64,000 bases of DNA from Dolichospermum sp. DET69 (GCA_017355425.1 CP070233.1:4993501-5057500), one strand, 5' to 3'; positions 43,139 through 51,589 are shown, counted from the stretch's first letter. Made by a program: numbers and translations. The notes: generated by a model from the sequence alone, not told the origin.

Positions 43139-44122
43139 TTATTTGACATAACCATTCGACATAAACCAATCTACAGCATCCTTGAGGGCTATATTCAGAG
43201 GGGACTGAGGTAAACCTAATTCGCGGATAGCCTTAGAAGCATCATAATACATTGGTTGCTGTGCCATGCGAACACCATCTATGGGAACTGTGGGGGTTTT
43301 CCCTAAAGGTGAGAGGATTTTTTCATCTATCCAGGCTACAGTTAGGGGTATCCACGAGGGTACAGATATTTGCGGTGCTGGTAAATTTGTGATTTGGGAC
43401 AGTTGCTCTAGGAGTTGTTTGAGGCTAAGATTTTGATTACCGAGAATATAGCGATCGCCTGATTTGCCTTTTTCTAAAGCTAATAAATGTCCCCAGGCCA
43501 CATCTCGCACATCAATAAAATTTAACCCCGTATCCACATAAGCTGGCATTTGTCGCCGTAAAAACCGCAGAATAATATCCCCTGTGGGTGTAGGTTTAAT
43601 ATCCAAAGCACCAATGGGACTACTAGGATTAACTATCACAATATCCTGACCTTTTTTTGCAGCCGACCTTGCGACTTGTTCAGCCAAAAATTTAGATTTT
43701 TTGTAGTCTCCTACTAATTTTTCTACCGGACTTTGATAGGTTTCATCGACGATTTCGCCAGATTTTCCCACACCAATCGCAGCAACGGAACTTGTATAAA
43801 CTGTGCGTTTAATTCCTGCTTTTTGGGCTGCGGCTAAAATATTGCGTGTCCCTTCTACATTATCAAAATAAAGCAATTCTCGGTCTTTTTGCCACAAAGA
43901 ATAATGAGCAGCGACATGAAAAAGATCATCACAACCCCGCATCTGTTCCCAGATATTTGGGTTATTTAAATCACCTTTAACAATATCCACAGCCAAACCC
44001 TGTAAATTACCCAGATTACTACTAGGACGTACCAAAGCTGTAACTTGGTATCCTTGTTGTAAAAGTAATCGCACTACATGAGAACCAATAAACCCCGTAC
44101 CACCAGTCACAAAAGCCCGCAT
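43139..44122 (-). CDS. hpnA: Hopanoid-associated sugar epimerase
   Basis: 327 residues, an extended SDR: TGGTGFIGSHVVRLLL, GCDDLFHVAAHYSLW, YTSSVAAIGVGKSG, catalytic Y-x3-K in DYKKSKFLAEQ, NPSSPIGALDIKPTPTG. This matches HpnA, found with hopanoid biosynthesis genes. It probably acts on an activated sugar or nucleoside intermediate of the hopanoid side chain; the exact reaction is unproven. It is followed by the 34-bp palindrome and hpnH. Confidence 0.88.
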   Translation of the reverse strand: MRAFVTGGTGFIGSHVVRLLLQQGYQVTALVRPSSNLGNLQGLAVDIVKGDLNNPNIWEQMRGCDDLFHVAAHYSLWQKDRELLYFDNVEGTRNILAAAQKAGIKRTVYTSSVAAIGVGKSGEIVDETYQSPVEKLVGDYKKSKFLAEQVARSAAKKGQDIVIVNPSSPIGALDIKPTPTGDIILRFLRRQMPAYVDTGLNFIDVRDVAWGHLLALEKGKSGDRYILGNQNLSLKQLLEQLSQITNLPAPQISVPSWIPLTVAWIDEKILSPLGKTPTVPIDGVRMAQQPMYYDASKAIRELGLPQSPLNIALKDAVDWFMSNGYVK

Positions 44123-44235
44123 TTAATCACCTCACACTTATTAAGATTTTATTATCAGGCAATTTTTAAGCGATTGCTCCCAAATGGCTATTTTTTTGTG
44201 AAAATAAATAGGAAATAACAGATAAATATAACATT

Positions 44236-45513
44236 ATGCTTCAACAATTACCCAATTGTATTCCCGCTCCCCCCTGGTTGCAACTTATCAACTGGATTGG
44301 AGATCCCATTGGATTCCAAGAAAAATATCGTCAACAATATGGGGACATTTTCACCATGCGGCTAAGTGGTGTTGGTACTGCTGTAATTATTGGTAATCCC
44401 CAAACTATACAGGAGATTCTTACCCAAGATTCTAAATTTGATATTGGCCGGGCTAACAAACTAGCAGAACCGCTCATCGGCAAAAATTCTATCATGTTAA
44501 TGGATGGCGATCGCCATCGGCGAGAACGAAAATTATTAATGCCACCTTTTCATGGAGAACGGTTACAAACTTACGCTCAACAAATCTGCTCAATTACCCA
44601 AGAGATCGCTAGTCAATTACCAATTAATCAGCCTTTTGTAGCTCGATCTATCATGCAAAAAATTAGTCTAGAAGTTATTTTACAAATTGTCTTTGGATTA
44701 AGTGAAGGAGAACGTTATCAACAACTAAAACCCCTGCTTACTTCTTGGATAGATATGATTGATTCTCCTTTACGGTCTAGTATGTTATTTTTGAAATTCT
44801 TACAAAAAGATTGGGGAGAATGGACACCTTGGGGGCAGATGAAAAGCAAACAAAAAAAGGTTCATGAATTACTTCAAGCAGAAATAGAAGAAAGAAGAAA
44901 TAATCACAATCATCAACAAAGTGATATTCTCAGCTTAATGATGGCTGCAAAAGATGAAAATGGCCAAGCAATGACTGACGAAGAATTAAGAGATGAATTG
45001 CTATCACTTTTATTTGCTGGACATGAAACCACTGCCACAATCCTAGCCTGGGCTTTTTATCAAATTTATCAAAATACAGATATCCTGGCAAAATTGCTGC
45101 AAGAAATCAACAGTTTAGGAGAAAATCCTCAACCAATGGAAATTGCCCAACTTCCTTATTTAACCGCAGTTTGTAACGAAACTCTGCGGATGTATCCAGT
45201 CTTACCAATTATCTTCCCCCGCATTACTAAATCATCTATAAATATTGCCGGATACGAGTTTGAACCAGAAATAAAGTTAATGCCAAGTATCTACCTTTTA
45301 CATTATCACGAAGACATATATCCTCAACCCCACCAATTTAAGCCTGAACGCTTTCTAGAAAGACAATATTCCCCTTCAGAATATATGCCCTTTGGTGGTG
45401 GTAGTCGGCGCTGTTTGGGTTATACTCTAGCTTTGTTAGAAATAAAATTAGTTTTGGCAACAGTTTTATACGAACAGCCGGTAAGCGTAAAACTCAGCGG
45501 CTTGGTTCCCTGA
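44236..45513 (+). CDS. Cytochrome P450 (CYP110-like), C-terminus truncated
   Basis: 425 codons. N-terminal P-rich [21 protein letters not shown]-helix [12 protein letters not shown]-helix ETLRMYP, heme-binding [10 protein letters not shown] with Cys ligand. It matches the cyanobacterial CYP110 type. Normal family members run about 30 residues further; here the last residues ([13 protein letters not shown]) are encoded by the left end of a TnpB-type element and the stop lies in its hairpin. The final beta-hairpin is therefore lost, and the protein is probably unstable or altered. Confidence 0.88.
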   Translation: MLQQLPNCIPAPPWLQLINWIGDPIGFQEKYRQQYGDIFTMRLSGVGTAVIIGNPQTIQEILTQDSKFDIGRANKLAEPLIGKNSIMLMDGDRHRRERKLLMPPFHGERLQTYAQQICSITQEIASQLPINQPFVARSIMQKISLEVILQIVFGLSEGERYQQLKPLLTSWIDMIDSPLRSSMLFLKFLQKDWGEWTPWGQMKSKQKKVHELLQAEIEERRNNHNHQQSDILSLMMAAKDENGQAMTDEELRDELLSLLFAGHETTATILAWAFYQIYQNTDILAKLLQEINSLGENPQPMEIAQLPYLTAVCNETLRMYPVLPIIFPRITKSSINIAGYEFEPEIKLMPSIYLLHYHEDIYPQPHQFKPERFLERQYSPSEYMPFGGGSRRCLGYTLALLEIKLVLATVLYEQPVSVKLSGLVP

Positions 45514-45546
45514 GATATAAGCGGCTCGTGTGACTTTAGTCACAGT
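45483..45546. mobile_element. Left end of TnpB-type element with subterminal hairpin
   Basis: GGTAAGCGTAAAACTCAG and CTGAGATATAAGCG enclose a hairpin at 45493-45514, closely matching the inverted end at 61825-61880. GTGACTTTAGTCAC follows. It interrupts the P450 gene. The element continues rightward through the small minus-strand gene and tnpB. Confidence 0.75.
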
Positions 45547-45745
45547 CATCTTTCTTGATATTGCCATACATATTTCTACCTACTCTTTCAATTAACTCAC
45601 TGACGCTGATCTCCAGTGAATTAGAAGCCTTGATTAAATTTTCCCAAGCAGTATTAGTCACCATTATATTTCGGTGCTTCTTCAGTTCTTCATAAAAGAC
45701 TGGCTGATTTTTTGTTCTTTTAATTCCTTTACCTGTTGACTTCAT
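45536..45745 (-). CDS. Small RHH-like protein carried by the TnpB-type element
   Basis: 69 residues. A basic N-terminus (MKSTGKGIKRTKNQPVFYEE) is followed by RNIMVTNTAWENLIKASNSL and EISVSELIERVGRNMYG, which resembles ribbon-helix-helix-type DNA-binding proteins with ISVSELIERIGR endings often found in cyanobacterial mobile elements. Divergent from the tnpB start at 45801, with only 55 bases between, so it could regulate the element. It is unaffected by the insertions in tnpB. Confidence 0.65.
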   Translation of the reverse strand: MKSTGKGIKRTKNQPVFYEELKKHRNIMVTNTAWENLIKASNSLEISVSELIERVGRNMYGNIKKDDCD

Positions 45746-45800
45746 TAGAATATATGTATATACTAAGTTAAGTCTAGCATATCAAGGTGGTGATTGTAAA

Positions 45801-45944
45801 TTGCTAACAAATTATGTATATAAAATCCGCCCCAATATTAGCCAGTCCAATAAAATGGATAACTGGCTAGATATGCTCCGGTCTACTTACAATTGGAGTT
45901 TGGCTGACAGAATAGCTCAATACAACCAGCAGTTTATTCAAGGG
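45801..45944 (+). pseudogene. tnpB: tnpB 5' fragment
   Basis: 48 codons from a TTG at 45801 with AGGTGGTG upstream: MLTNYVYKIRPNISQSNKMD then NWLDMLRSTYNWSLADRIAQ and YNQQFIQG. This is the N-terminus of a cyanobacterial TnpB nuclease. Similarity stops after FIQG, about 35 bases before the omega-RNA of the IscB locus, and the 3' part of a tnpB resumes in the same orientation at 49083. About 150 codons of the middle, including the first RuvC aspartate, are missing. Confidence 0.75.
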
Positions 45945-45977
45945 ATCATTCTAAAACGTAGTAATACGGATTAGATG

Positions 45978-46110
45978 TGAACCAGACCACCCTGAGCGTA
46001 ATCAAAGGGTAACTGTTATTTAAGTCAAGACACCTTGGGATTCGCTAGTTCCATGCTCTGTCGGTACTGATTAAACATTCCGAAAGGAAAGTGTCTTTAC
46101 CTTAACAAGC
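45978..46110 (+). ncRNA. omega-RNA of the IscB locus
   Basis: Lies directly 5' of iscB, as IscB omega-RNAs do. It is strongly similar to the minus-strand sequence at 49860-49984: shared blocks in order are CCAGACCACCCT, AAGGGTA, GTTATTT, GACACC, AGTTCC, TGCTCTGTC and ATTAAACA. Similarity begins at TGAACCAGACC and stops upstream of it, as expected where a flank-derived guide joins the scaffold. Exact ends are not determinable from sequence. The guide would come from the bases just before 45978. Confidence 0.8.
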
Positions 46111-46177
46111 TTAGATAACCAGGTTGAAGCAAACTTTACTTAGAAATAAGGATTGGTCAAACAGACCAAATTTAACA

Positions 46178-47425
46178 ATGTCAAATTTCGTTTTTCTAAT
46201 TGATGCTAACAAAACGCCGATGAATCCTATTCATCCAGCACAAGCTAAAAAGCTTTTGAATAGCGGTAAAGCAGCAGTATTTCGCCGCTTCCCGTTTGTC
46301 TTAATCATGAATCGTGTAGTCGAAAATATCGTTACTTGTCCCATTGATTTAAAGATAGATCCCGGCTCTAAATTTACAGGTATTTCCTTGGTAAATAACC
46401 GAGATGAGGTTATTTGGGGAATGGAATTACAGCATCGTGGTGATGTAATCAAAGGTGAGTTGGAAACACGCAGAGGAATTAGGCGTAGTAGAAGAAACCG
46501 CCATACTCGCTATAGAAAGCCACGGTTTTTGAATAGAACCCGCACAAGAAGTTGGTTAGCTCCAAGTTTAAAACATCGGGTATTGACTACTAACACTTGG
46601 GTCAAAAGATTAATAAAATATGCCCCAATTGCAGCTATTACTCAAGAGTTAGTTAGATTTGATTTACAACAATTAGAGAACCCTGAGATATCGGGAATAG
46701 AGTATCAGCAAGGGGAGTTACAAGGTTACGAAGTTAGAGAGTATTTACTAGAGAAATGGGAGAGAAAATGTAGCTACTGTGATGCAAAAGATATCCCGCT
46801 TCAAATAGAACATATTCAACCTAAAGCGAAAGAAGGAAGTAACAGAATAAGTAATTTATGCTTATCCTGTGAAAAATGCAATCAAAAAAAAGGAACACAG
46901 GACATTGAAAAGTTTTTGGCTAAAAAACCAGAACTCTTAACAAAAATTAAGTTTCAGTCAAAAAGACCTTTAAAGGATGCGGCTGCTGTTAACTCTACAA
47001 GATGGGATTTATTCCACACTTTAAAAGAAACTGGATTACCAATTACGACAGCTTCTGGTGGAAGGACAAAATTTAATAGGAGAAAATTAAATCTCCCCAA
47101 GGAACACTGGATAGATGCGGCTTGTGTTGGAGTAGTAGAAAACTTAAATATATTAACAACAAATATATTAAAAGTGAAATCTACTGGACAGGGAACAAGA
47201 AGATTGTGCCGTATAAACAAGTTCGGTTTCCCTTGCTCTAACCCCCGACAAAAGTATGAACACAAATGGAACACAGGTGATATCGCCTGTTGTCAAGGTG
47301 TCTCAGGTCGAGTTGTAGTGCAATCTGCGACTAGGCTAGAGATAAGGGTAGACGGGAAAAGAATTGGCGGTAAACTTACTGATTTCAAAAAACTCCACAG
47401 CAAAGATGCTTATTCCTACTTTTGA
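46178..47425 (+). CDS. iscB: IscB RNA-guided nuclease (HNH/RuvC)
   Basis: 415 residues from the ATG at 46178; a TTG at 46124 is in frame but would lie in the RNA. PLMP domain (FLIDANKTPMNPIHPAQAKK), RuvC-I D61 (LKIDPGSKFTGIS), Arg-rich bridge helix (RRGIRRSRRNRHTRYRKPRF), RuvC-II E157 (ITQELVRFD), HNH with C198/C201, H212 (IEHIQPKAKEG) and C231/C234, RuvC-III D313 (EHWIDAACVG). A C-terminal target-interaction region ends HSKDAYSYF. All catalytic residues are present, so it looks intact. IscB is the ancestor-like relative of Cas9 and cuts DNA using omega-RNA. Confidence 0.95.
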   Translation: MSNFVFLIDANKTPMNPIHPAQAKKLLNSGKAAVFRRFPFVLIMNRVVENIVTCPIDLKIDPGSKFTGISLVNNRDEVIWGMELQHRGDVIKGELETRRGIRRSRRNRHTRYRKPRFLNRTRTRSWLAPSLKHRVLTTNTWVKRLIKYAPIAAITQELVRFDLQQLENPEISGIEYQQGELQGYEVREYLLEKWERKCSYCDAKDIPLQIEHIQPKAKEGSNRISNLCLSCEKCNQKKGTQDIEKFLAKKPELLTKIKFQSKRPLKDAAAVNSTRWDLFHTLKETGLPITTASGGRTKFNRRKLNLPKEHWIDAACVGVVENLNILTTNILKVKSTGQGTRRLCRINKFGFPCSNPRQKYEHKWNTGDIACCQGVSGRVVVQSATRLEIRVDGKRIGGKLTDFKKLHSKDAYSYF

Positions 47426-47453
47426 CTACGAAACACTACATTATTCTGGGATT

Positions 47454-48988
47454 AGGACGTAAGGCTAGAACTCACTGGTAACTTAAACCTCGGTACAAAG
47501 GTCAGTTCAACTAGGCGAGTATGGATTCCCAAGCCTGGAACGGAAGAGAAACGACCTTTGGGCATACCTACAATGAAAGACCGAGCCTTGCAAGCACTTG
47601 TCAAACTGGCATTAGAGCCAGAATGGGAAGCGCGATTTGAACCTAACTCATACGGGTTCAGAGCCGGACGCTCAGGCCATGATGCGGTAGAAGCAATATT
47701 TAACGCTATCAACGGGAAACCAAAATATGTTCTCGATGCCGATATTGCCAAATGTTTTGACCGCATCAACCAGGAAAAACTGCTAATAAAATTGAATACA
47801 TCCCCCACCATCCGCCGACAAATTCGCGCATGGTTAAAAGCGGGAGTGATGGACAGTAAGCAGTTGTTTCCAACATCTGAGGGTACGCCACAGGGCGGGG
47901 TAATTTCCCCATTACTGGCAAACATTGCCCTTCACGGGATGGAAGAACGGATTAAACAATACGCCGATACCTTCCCTCGCAAAAGTGGTCTGGGTAAACG
48001 GGATAACCGTAGAAGCCTAAGTTTAATTCGTTATGCCGATGATTTCGTGATTCTCCATGAAAACTTAACCGTTGTCCAAAGATGTAAAGAGATTATCTCT
48101 GAATGGTTACAAGGCATGGGTTTGGAATTAAAGCCTAGTAAAACGAGACTCGCTCACACCCTCATACAGTATGAGCAAGAAAAACCAGGGTTCGACTTCC
48201 TTGGTTTTACGATACAACAATTTCCAGTAGGAAAGTATCACTCGAAGCAGGGATTTAAGACAATCATCACCCCAAGCAAGCAGAAGCAAAAGGTACATTA
48301 CGAACAAATCGCCAGGGTTATCGAGGCTCACAAGGCAGCACCACAAGCGGCACTAATTAGCCGTTTAAACCCAATCATTAGGGGATGGGCTAACTACTAC
48401 GAGACCGTGGTAAGTAAGGAGGTTTTCTCAGATATAGATGACCTCACGTACCAAAAGTTAAGCTCTTGGGCAAAACGCCGCCACCCCAAAAAGAACGGGG
48501 AATGGGTGTCAAAAAGGTATTGGCAATCCATAGACGGTGATAACTGGGTATTCGCAACCAGGAAGGAAGGTTTGACCCCACTTCGGTTAATAAACCATGC
48601 CGACACGCCAATAGTGCGTCATGTGAAAGTCAAAGGCGAATCGTCACCATACGACGGAAATCTGGTTTACTGGAGTACAAGAATGGGTAATAACCCAGAA
48701 ATGCCAACCAGAGTATCAAAACTCCTGAAAAAGCAAAAGGGGAAATGTACCCACTGTGAAATGTTTTTCCGTGAAGACGATGTGATGGAAGTTGACCATA
48801 TCATCCCAAAATCGAAAGGTGGAAAGGACGAGTATAAGAATCTTCAACTTTTACACAGACATTGCCACGATACAAAGACAGCCAATAATGGCAGTCCTGG
48901 CACAAAATCCGGCTGCAATAGTGCCGAGCCTAAGCCCACCAGAAAAATTGAAAAAGTCGAAGGAAAATGGGTAATGAGGTGTGCATGA
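47454..48988 (+). pseudogene. Group II intron reverse transcriptase/maturase, 5'-truncated
   Basis: An open frame from just after a stop at 47451 carries TRRVWIPKPGTEEKRPLGIP, then TMKDRALQALVKLALEPEWE; the first in-frame ATG is 47558. RT motifs are present from the second half of RT1 onward (FEPNSYGFRAGRSGHDAVEA, TPQGGVISPLLANI, RYADDFVIL), then a maturase domain (PIIRGWANYYETVVSKEVFS) and a C-terminal HNH (CTHC, VDHIIPKSKGGKDEYKNLQL, CHDTK). About 80 N-terminal residues and the intron 5' half are missing, 28 bases after the iscB stop. Retrohoming is not expected without the 5' domains. Confidence 0.9.
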
Positions 48989-49007
48989 CAAGCACTAAAT
49001 CATTGAG

Positions 49008-49082
49008 GAGCCGTGTGAGGTGAAAGTCTCAAGCACGGTTTTGAAGACCAACGGGGTTGGTGACAACCTCGTTGAGTTTACT
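49008..49082 (+). ncRNA. Group II intron domains V and VI
   Basis: GAGCCGTGTGAGGTGAAAGT then CTCAAGCACGGTTT (49008-49041) is a canonical domain V hairpin with a GAAA tetraloop. Domain VI follows with CAACGGGGTTG...CAACCTCGTTG. The intron 3' end is near GTTGAGTTTAC, after which tnpB coding resumes in frame (TKLVHLSDRYQIDNPKF). Confidence 0.88.
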
Positions 49083-49634
49083 AAACTTGTCCATCTCTCC
49101 GACAGATATCAAATTGATAATCCTAAATTCTCAACTAATAAAAAAGTTAGACGCACCTTGAAAATTAGGCAGCGACGGGTTAATCGTAAAGTCAAAGGCA
49201 GCAAGAATCGTAAAAAAGCAGCTAATAATGTAGGACGTTTTCACAAAAAGATTACAGATAAACGAACAGCTTATCAATGGAATGTTGCTAATACAATAGT
49301 TTCTAGAAAGGTTGATGCTATTGCCTTAGAAGATTTAAACATCTCTGGAATGTTAACACGTTGCCAGGTGAAAACTGATGAAAAAACTGGGAGATTTTTA
49401 AAGAATGGGCAATCAAGAAAGAAGGGGTTAAACCGTTCTATCTCTGACGCAAGTTGGAGTGATTTGATTTTAAAAATTGAGTATCTCGCTGTAAAGCAAG
49501 GAAAAGTTGTCATTAAAATCAATCCTAAATACTCCAGTCAAGAATGCAGAAATTGTGGGCATACTGATAAGTCAAACCGTGATGGTGAGAAATTCATAGG
49601 AATACCCGGTAAGTGGGAAACTCAGCGGCTTTAG
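49083..49634 (+). pseudogene. tnpB: tnpB 3' fragment, C-terminus truncated
   Basis: About 183 codons: KLVHLSDRYQIDNPKF, RQRRVNRKVKGSKNRKKAAN, VDAIALEDLNISGML (RuvC-II Glu) and INPKYSSQECRNCGHTDKSN. The frame then enters another element end at 49605 and reads GIPGKWETQRL to a stop. It lacks the RuvC-I aspartate, the second CxxC of the zinc knuckle and the RuvC-III aspartate. Together with 45801-45944 it is what remains of one tnpB into which the IscB locus and a group II intron were placed. Confidence 0.85.
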
Positions 49635-49660
49635 CCCTGAGAGGGAAACGGCACGGGCGG
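49605..49660. mobile_element. Element end C with covarying hairpin
   Basis: CCCGGTAAGTGGGAAA is followed by the hairpin CTCAGCGGCTTTAGCCCTGA G (49621-49641) and GAGGGAAACGGCACG. It matches the inverted end of element A. It cuts off the tnpB 3' end. A second hairpin GGCGGTAAT...ATTACCGCC follows at 49658-49697. Confidence 0.75.
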
Positions 49661-49859
49661 TAATAAAGGCTTTGAATCTTTTTTCATTACCGCCTTGGAG
49701 TTAAGAAATTTGGGGTACTTTTGTGATGTACTTTCAACGGGACAATTACCGATTCAAATTTCTCGACTCTGTACGCATAATGTGTTGCACGCGATGTGCC
49801 TCCCTTTCGGGGTGATGTTAGCAACGACTGCGTTATAAGAGCTTTTTATACTTGCAACA
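49661..49859. other. Spacer inside the omega-RNA-bearing remnant
   Basis: About 200 bases between element end C and the minus-strand omega-RNA. A minus-strand frame at about 49690-49835 reads TSPRKGGTSRATHYAYRVEK then FESVIVPLKVHHKSTPNFL. It looks protein-like but has no good start, and it is probably a remnant of the lost element interior. Confidence 0.4.
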
Positions 49860-49984
49860 CTGTTTCAGTGACCTTAAAACTGTTTAATTGCAAATGACAG
49901 AGCAGGGAACTAGCTTCGCATTCGGTGGGTGTCGTGACTCAAATAACGGCTACCCTTCGACTTACGTTTAGGGTGGTCTGGTCA
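49860..49984 (-). ncRNA. Second omega-RNA-like sequence without adjacent iscB
   Basis: Reading the minus strand from 49984: CCAGACCACCCT (49981-49970), AAGGGTAGCC, GTTATTT (49947-49941), GACACC (49933-49928), AGTTCC (49911-49906), TGCTCTGTC (49904-49896) and ATTAAACA (49888-49881), with the order and spacing of the omega-RNA before iscB. Similarity again begins just at the CCAGACC boundary. On the minus side downstream there is no iscB, only about 200 bases and element end C. It may be an orphan, trans-acting omega-RNA or a deletion relic. Confidence 0.75.
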
Positions 49985-50033
49985 GTACAGCTTGTTTGAT
50001 TACTCTTGCAAGCTCAGTCCCTTTAGGGCTGGG

Positions 50034-50370
50034 TTACTGACCTATAAATGATTCACGTTCATCTTCAGACATAGTATCCCAACTTAGGGACTTCCAAATA
50101 AAAAAATGTCCCAAAACTGACGCAAAAATTCTCTCTCTGTGTTCTCTGTGCCTCTGTGGTTCGTTTATTGGGATAATTTATTTCTTGGAAGTCCCTTAAA
50201 CCACGTCCAGTACATAAGTTATGTAGTTGAGTTTCAGCATACTCCATGCGAGACTCACGCCCATTTTCGCTTTCCTTAGCTAGTGCTAATAAGACTACCC
50301 GTTTACTTTCTGGGGGTAGTTGCTTGACTAATTCAATAATTTGCGATTCGCTCAATGTTAATATTGGCAT
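50034..50370 (-). pseudogene. Small antitoxin-like gene split by a MITE
   Basis: From the ATG at 50370 (GGAGGT ribosome binding site): MPILTLSESQIIELVKQLPP, ESKRVVLLALAKESENGRES and ...LHNLCTGRGL, then the 109-bp element at 50087-50195. Removing the element and one copy of the TTA duplication restores the frame exactly as GRGLSWDTMSEDERESFI. The end (GQ, stop) is already in foreign sequence, so the original C-terminus is also lost. The family is the small cyanobacterial antitoxin type ending in WDxMSEDERxxFIDDL. Confidence 0.82.
50087..50195. mobile_element. 109-bp MITE with TTA target duplication
   Basis: Ends GGGACTTCCAAATAAA and TTTATTTCTTGGAAGTCCC are inverted repeats. TTA flanks both sides (50084-50086 and 50196-50198). 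The interior has TCTCTGTGTTCTCTGTGCCT. The TTGGAAGTC end is shared with the dispersed repeat family at 5414-5562. Confidence 0.88.
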
Positions 50371-50454
50371 GATAATTACCTCCATTTCTATTTTACATAA
50401 CTTAGCAGAGTACAATCATGTGATTACTTATTAACATCTATATTAATGTCAGAA

Positions 50455-50667
50455 TCAGGATTTAAAAAGAGGTAAATCAAAATCATCAGTCATTGTTACT
50501 TGTCCCTTAGCACTACCAAATTTAGGACGAATTTTAACTGGTAATACAGGAATTAACTTCACCACAGGTTGATTATCCTTCATGATGATAATTTCATCAC
50601 CACTAATTGCTGCTTCAATTAAATCAGACAAGTGTTGAGATGCTTCATTCACAGTAATTTGTTGCAT
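50455..50667 (-). CDS. Phd/YefM-family antitoxin
   Basis: 70 residues: MQQITVNEASQHLSDLIEAA, SGDEIIIMKDNQPVVKLIPV, then GSAKGQVTMTDDFDLPLFKS. A Phd/YefM N-terminal DNA-binding fold with the toxin-binding tail typical of VapB-like cyanobacterial members. No toxin gene follows directly on the minus strand. A frameshifted second copy is at 51279-51492. Confidence 0.88.
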   Translation of the reverse strand: MQQITVNEASQHLSDLIEAAISGDEIIIMKDNQPVVKLIPVLPVKIRPKFGSAKGQVTMTDDFDLPLFKS

Positions 50668-50799
50668 AATTACTACCTTATTATAAAAAATAACCTCGTA
50701 TCGCTATCATAACTTTGAATTGTAGATTAAGTTAGAGAAAACCAATTTAACCAAGCTTCCCAATTTTCCACAATTTGAGCAAATTCTGCATAATTGTTA

Positions 50800-50997
50800 T
50801 TATTTACTAACAGAATACTCAACTGAGCAAGGATTGTCTATACGTTTAGAAGCATCTATGATTTCAATTCCTATAATATTTCCAGCTTCGTCATAATCTA
50901 AAATCATTCCTGGTTTTTCTTCATCACTTTCTTCAATTTGTACATCAGTGAAGATAATTCTTAAAACGTCAACTTCTGGGTCGTAGGTAATTTTCAT
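50800..50997 (-). CDS. DUF2283 family protein (probable antitoxin)
   Basis: 65 residues: MKITYDPEVDVLRIIFTDVQ, EESDEEKPGMILDYDEAGNI, and IGIEIIDASKRIDNP. This is the compact DUF2283 beta domain. It overlaps the upstream DUF4258 gene by four bases (ATGA). DUF4258-DUF2283 pairs occur repeatedly in cyanobacteria and are treated as putative toxin-antitoxin modules; the function is inferred. Confidence 0.88.
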   Translation of the reverse strand: MKITYDPEVDVLRIIFTDVQIEESDEEKPGMILDYDEAGNIIGIEIIDASKRIDNPCSVEYSVSK

Positions 50998-51254
50998 GAT
51001 TCGCTCCAGTATTTCTCAATTTTGCTAGTTCTGTAAACAGTGATTACAACTTTGGGGTCAACATCATCTACGATAATAATACGTAGTAAAAATATTTTAC
51101 TATTACTAAATTCAACTTTGGATTGATATACTTTTAGTCCTTCTCTTTCGAGTAAAATTTGTTGGGGATTGTCTAAAACAGATTCAACTTGAGAAAGAGT
51201 AATATTTCGTCTTTGCATTTCTGTTTGTGCGTGACGAGAAATTGTATATTCCAT
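50994..51254 (-). CDS. DUF4258 family protein (probable toxin)
   Basis: 86 residues: MEYTISRHAQTEMQRRNITL, SQVESVLDNPQQILLEREGL, KVYQSKVEF, IDDV..VVITVYRTSKIEKYW. The S-R-H-A start, R-R-N-I and final V-Y-R-T-S strand are the DUF4258/BrnT-like RNase fold. Upstream partner of the DUF2283 gene, with overlapping stop and start. Confidence 0.86.
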   Translation of the reverse strand: MEYTISRHAQTEMQRRNITLSQVESVLDNPQQILLEREGLKVYQSKVEFSNSKIFLLRIIIVDDVDPKVVITVYRTSKIEKYWSES

Positions 51255-51278
51255 TTCAAATCTATATTAATGTGAAAA

Positions 51279-51492
51279 TCAGGATTTAAAAAGAGGTGCA
51301 TCAAAATCATCAGTCATTGTGACTTGTCCCTTAGCACTACCAGGTTGACGACGGTGTTTAACTGGTAATACAGGAATTAACTTCACCACAGGCCTGATTA
51401 TCTTTCATGATGATAATTTCATCACCACCAAGTGCTGCTTCAATGAAATCAGATAAATGTTGAGATGCTTCATTCACAGTAATTTGTTGCAT
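51279..51492 (-). pseudogene. Frameshifted second copy of the Phd/YefM antitoxin
   Basis: From the ATG at 51492 it reads MQQITVNEASQHLSDFIEAA LGGDEIIIMKDNQ and then shifts: CAGGCCTGTGG has one base more than the CAACCTGTGG of the intact copy. The next frame continues PVVKLIPVLPVKHRR, then GSAKGQVTMTDDFDAPLFKS. Flanking bases (CTATATTAATGT before the stop) match too, so a block of about 240 bp was duplicated around the DUF4258-DUF2283 pair. Confidence 0.88.
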
Positions 51493-51554
51493 AATTACCA
51501 CCTTTAGTTTTATATGTGCTACTCAACCAACAATTCTATTCTCCATTAAAAACA

Positions 51555-51589
51555 AAAAAAGAGAGATAGAAAACTCTACCCCTCTTTTT
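51555..51589 (-). terminator. Intrinsic terminator of the rbcLXS operon
   Basis: On the minus strand AAAAAGAG...CTCTTTTTTT forms a stem with an inner AGAGTTTTCT turn, ending in a T-run, 33 bases after the rbcS stop. Confidence 0.75.

Noticed and set aside
47452-47925. 157-codon minus-strand frame opposite the reverse transcriptase
   Set aside because: Antisense shadow of the RT domain, which has clear motifs on the plus strand.
50727-50835. Minus-strand frame reading AQLSILLVNNNNYAEFAQIV then ENWEAWLNWF
   Set aside because: It looks protein-like but has no start and overlaps the DUF2283 gene end; at most a remnant.
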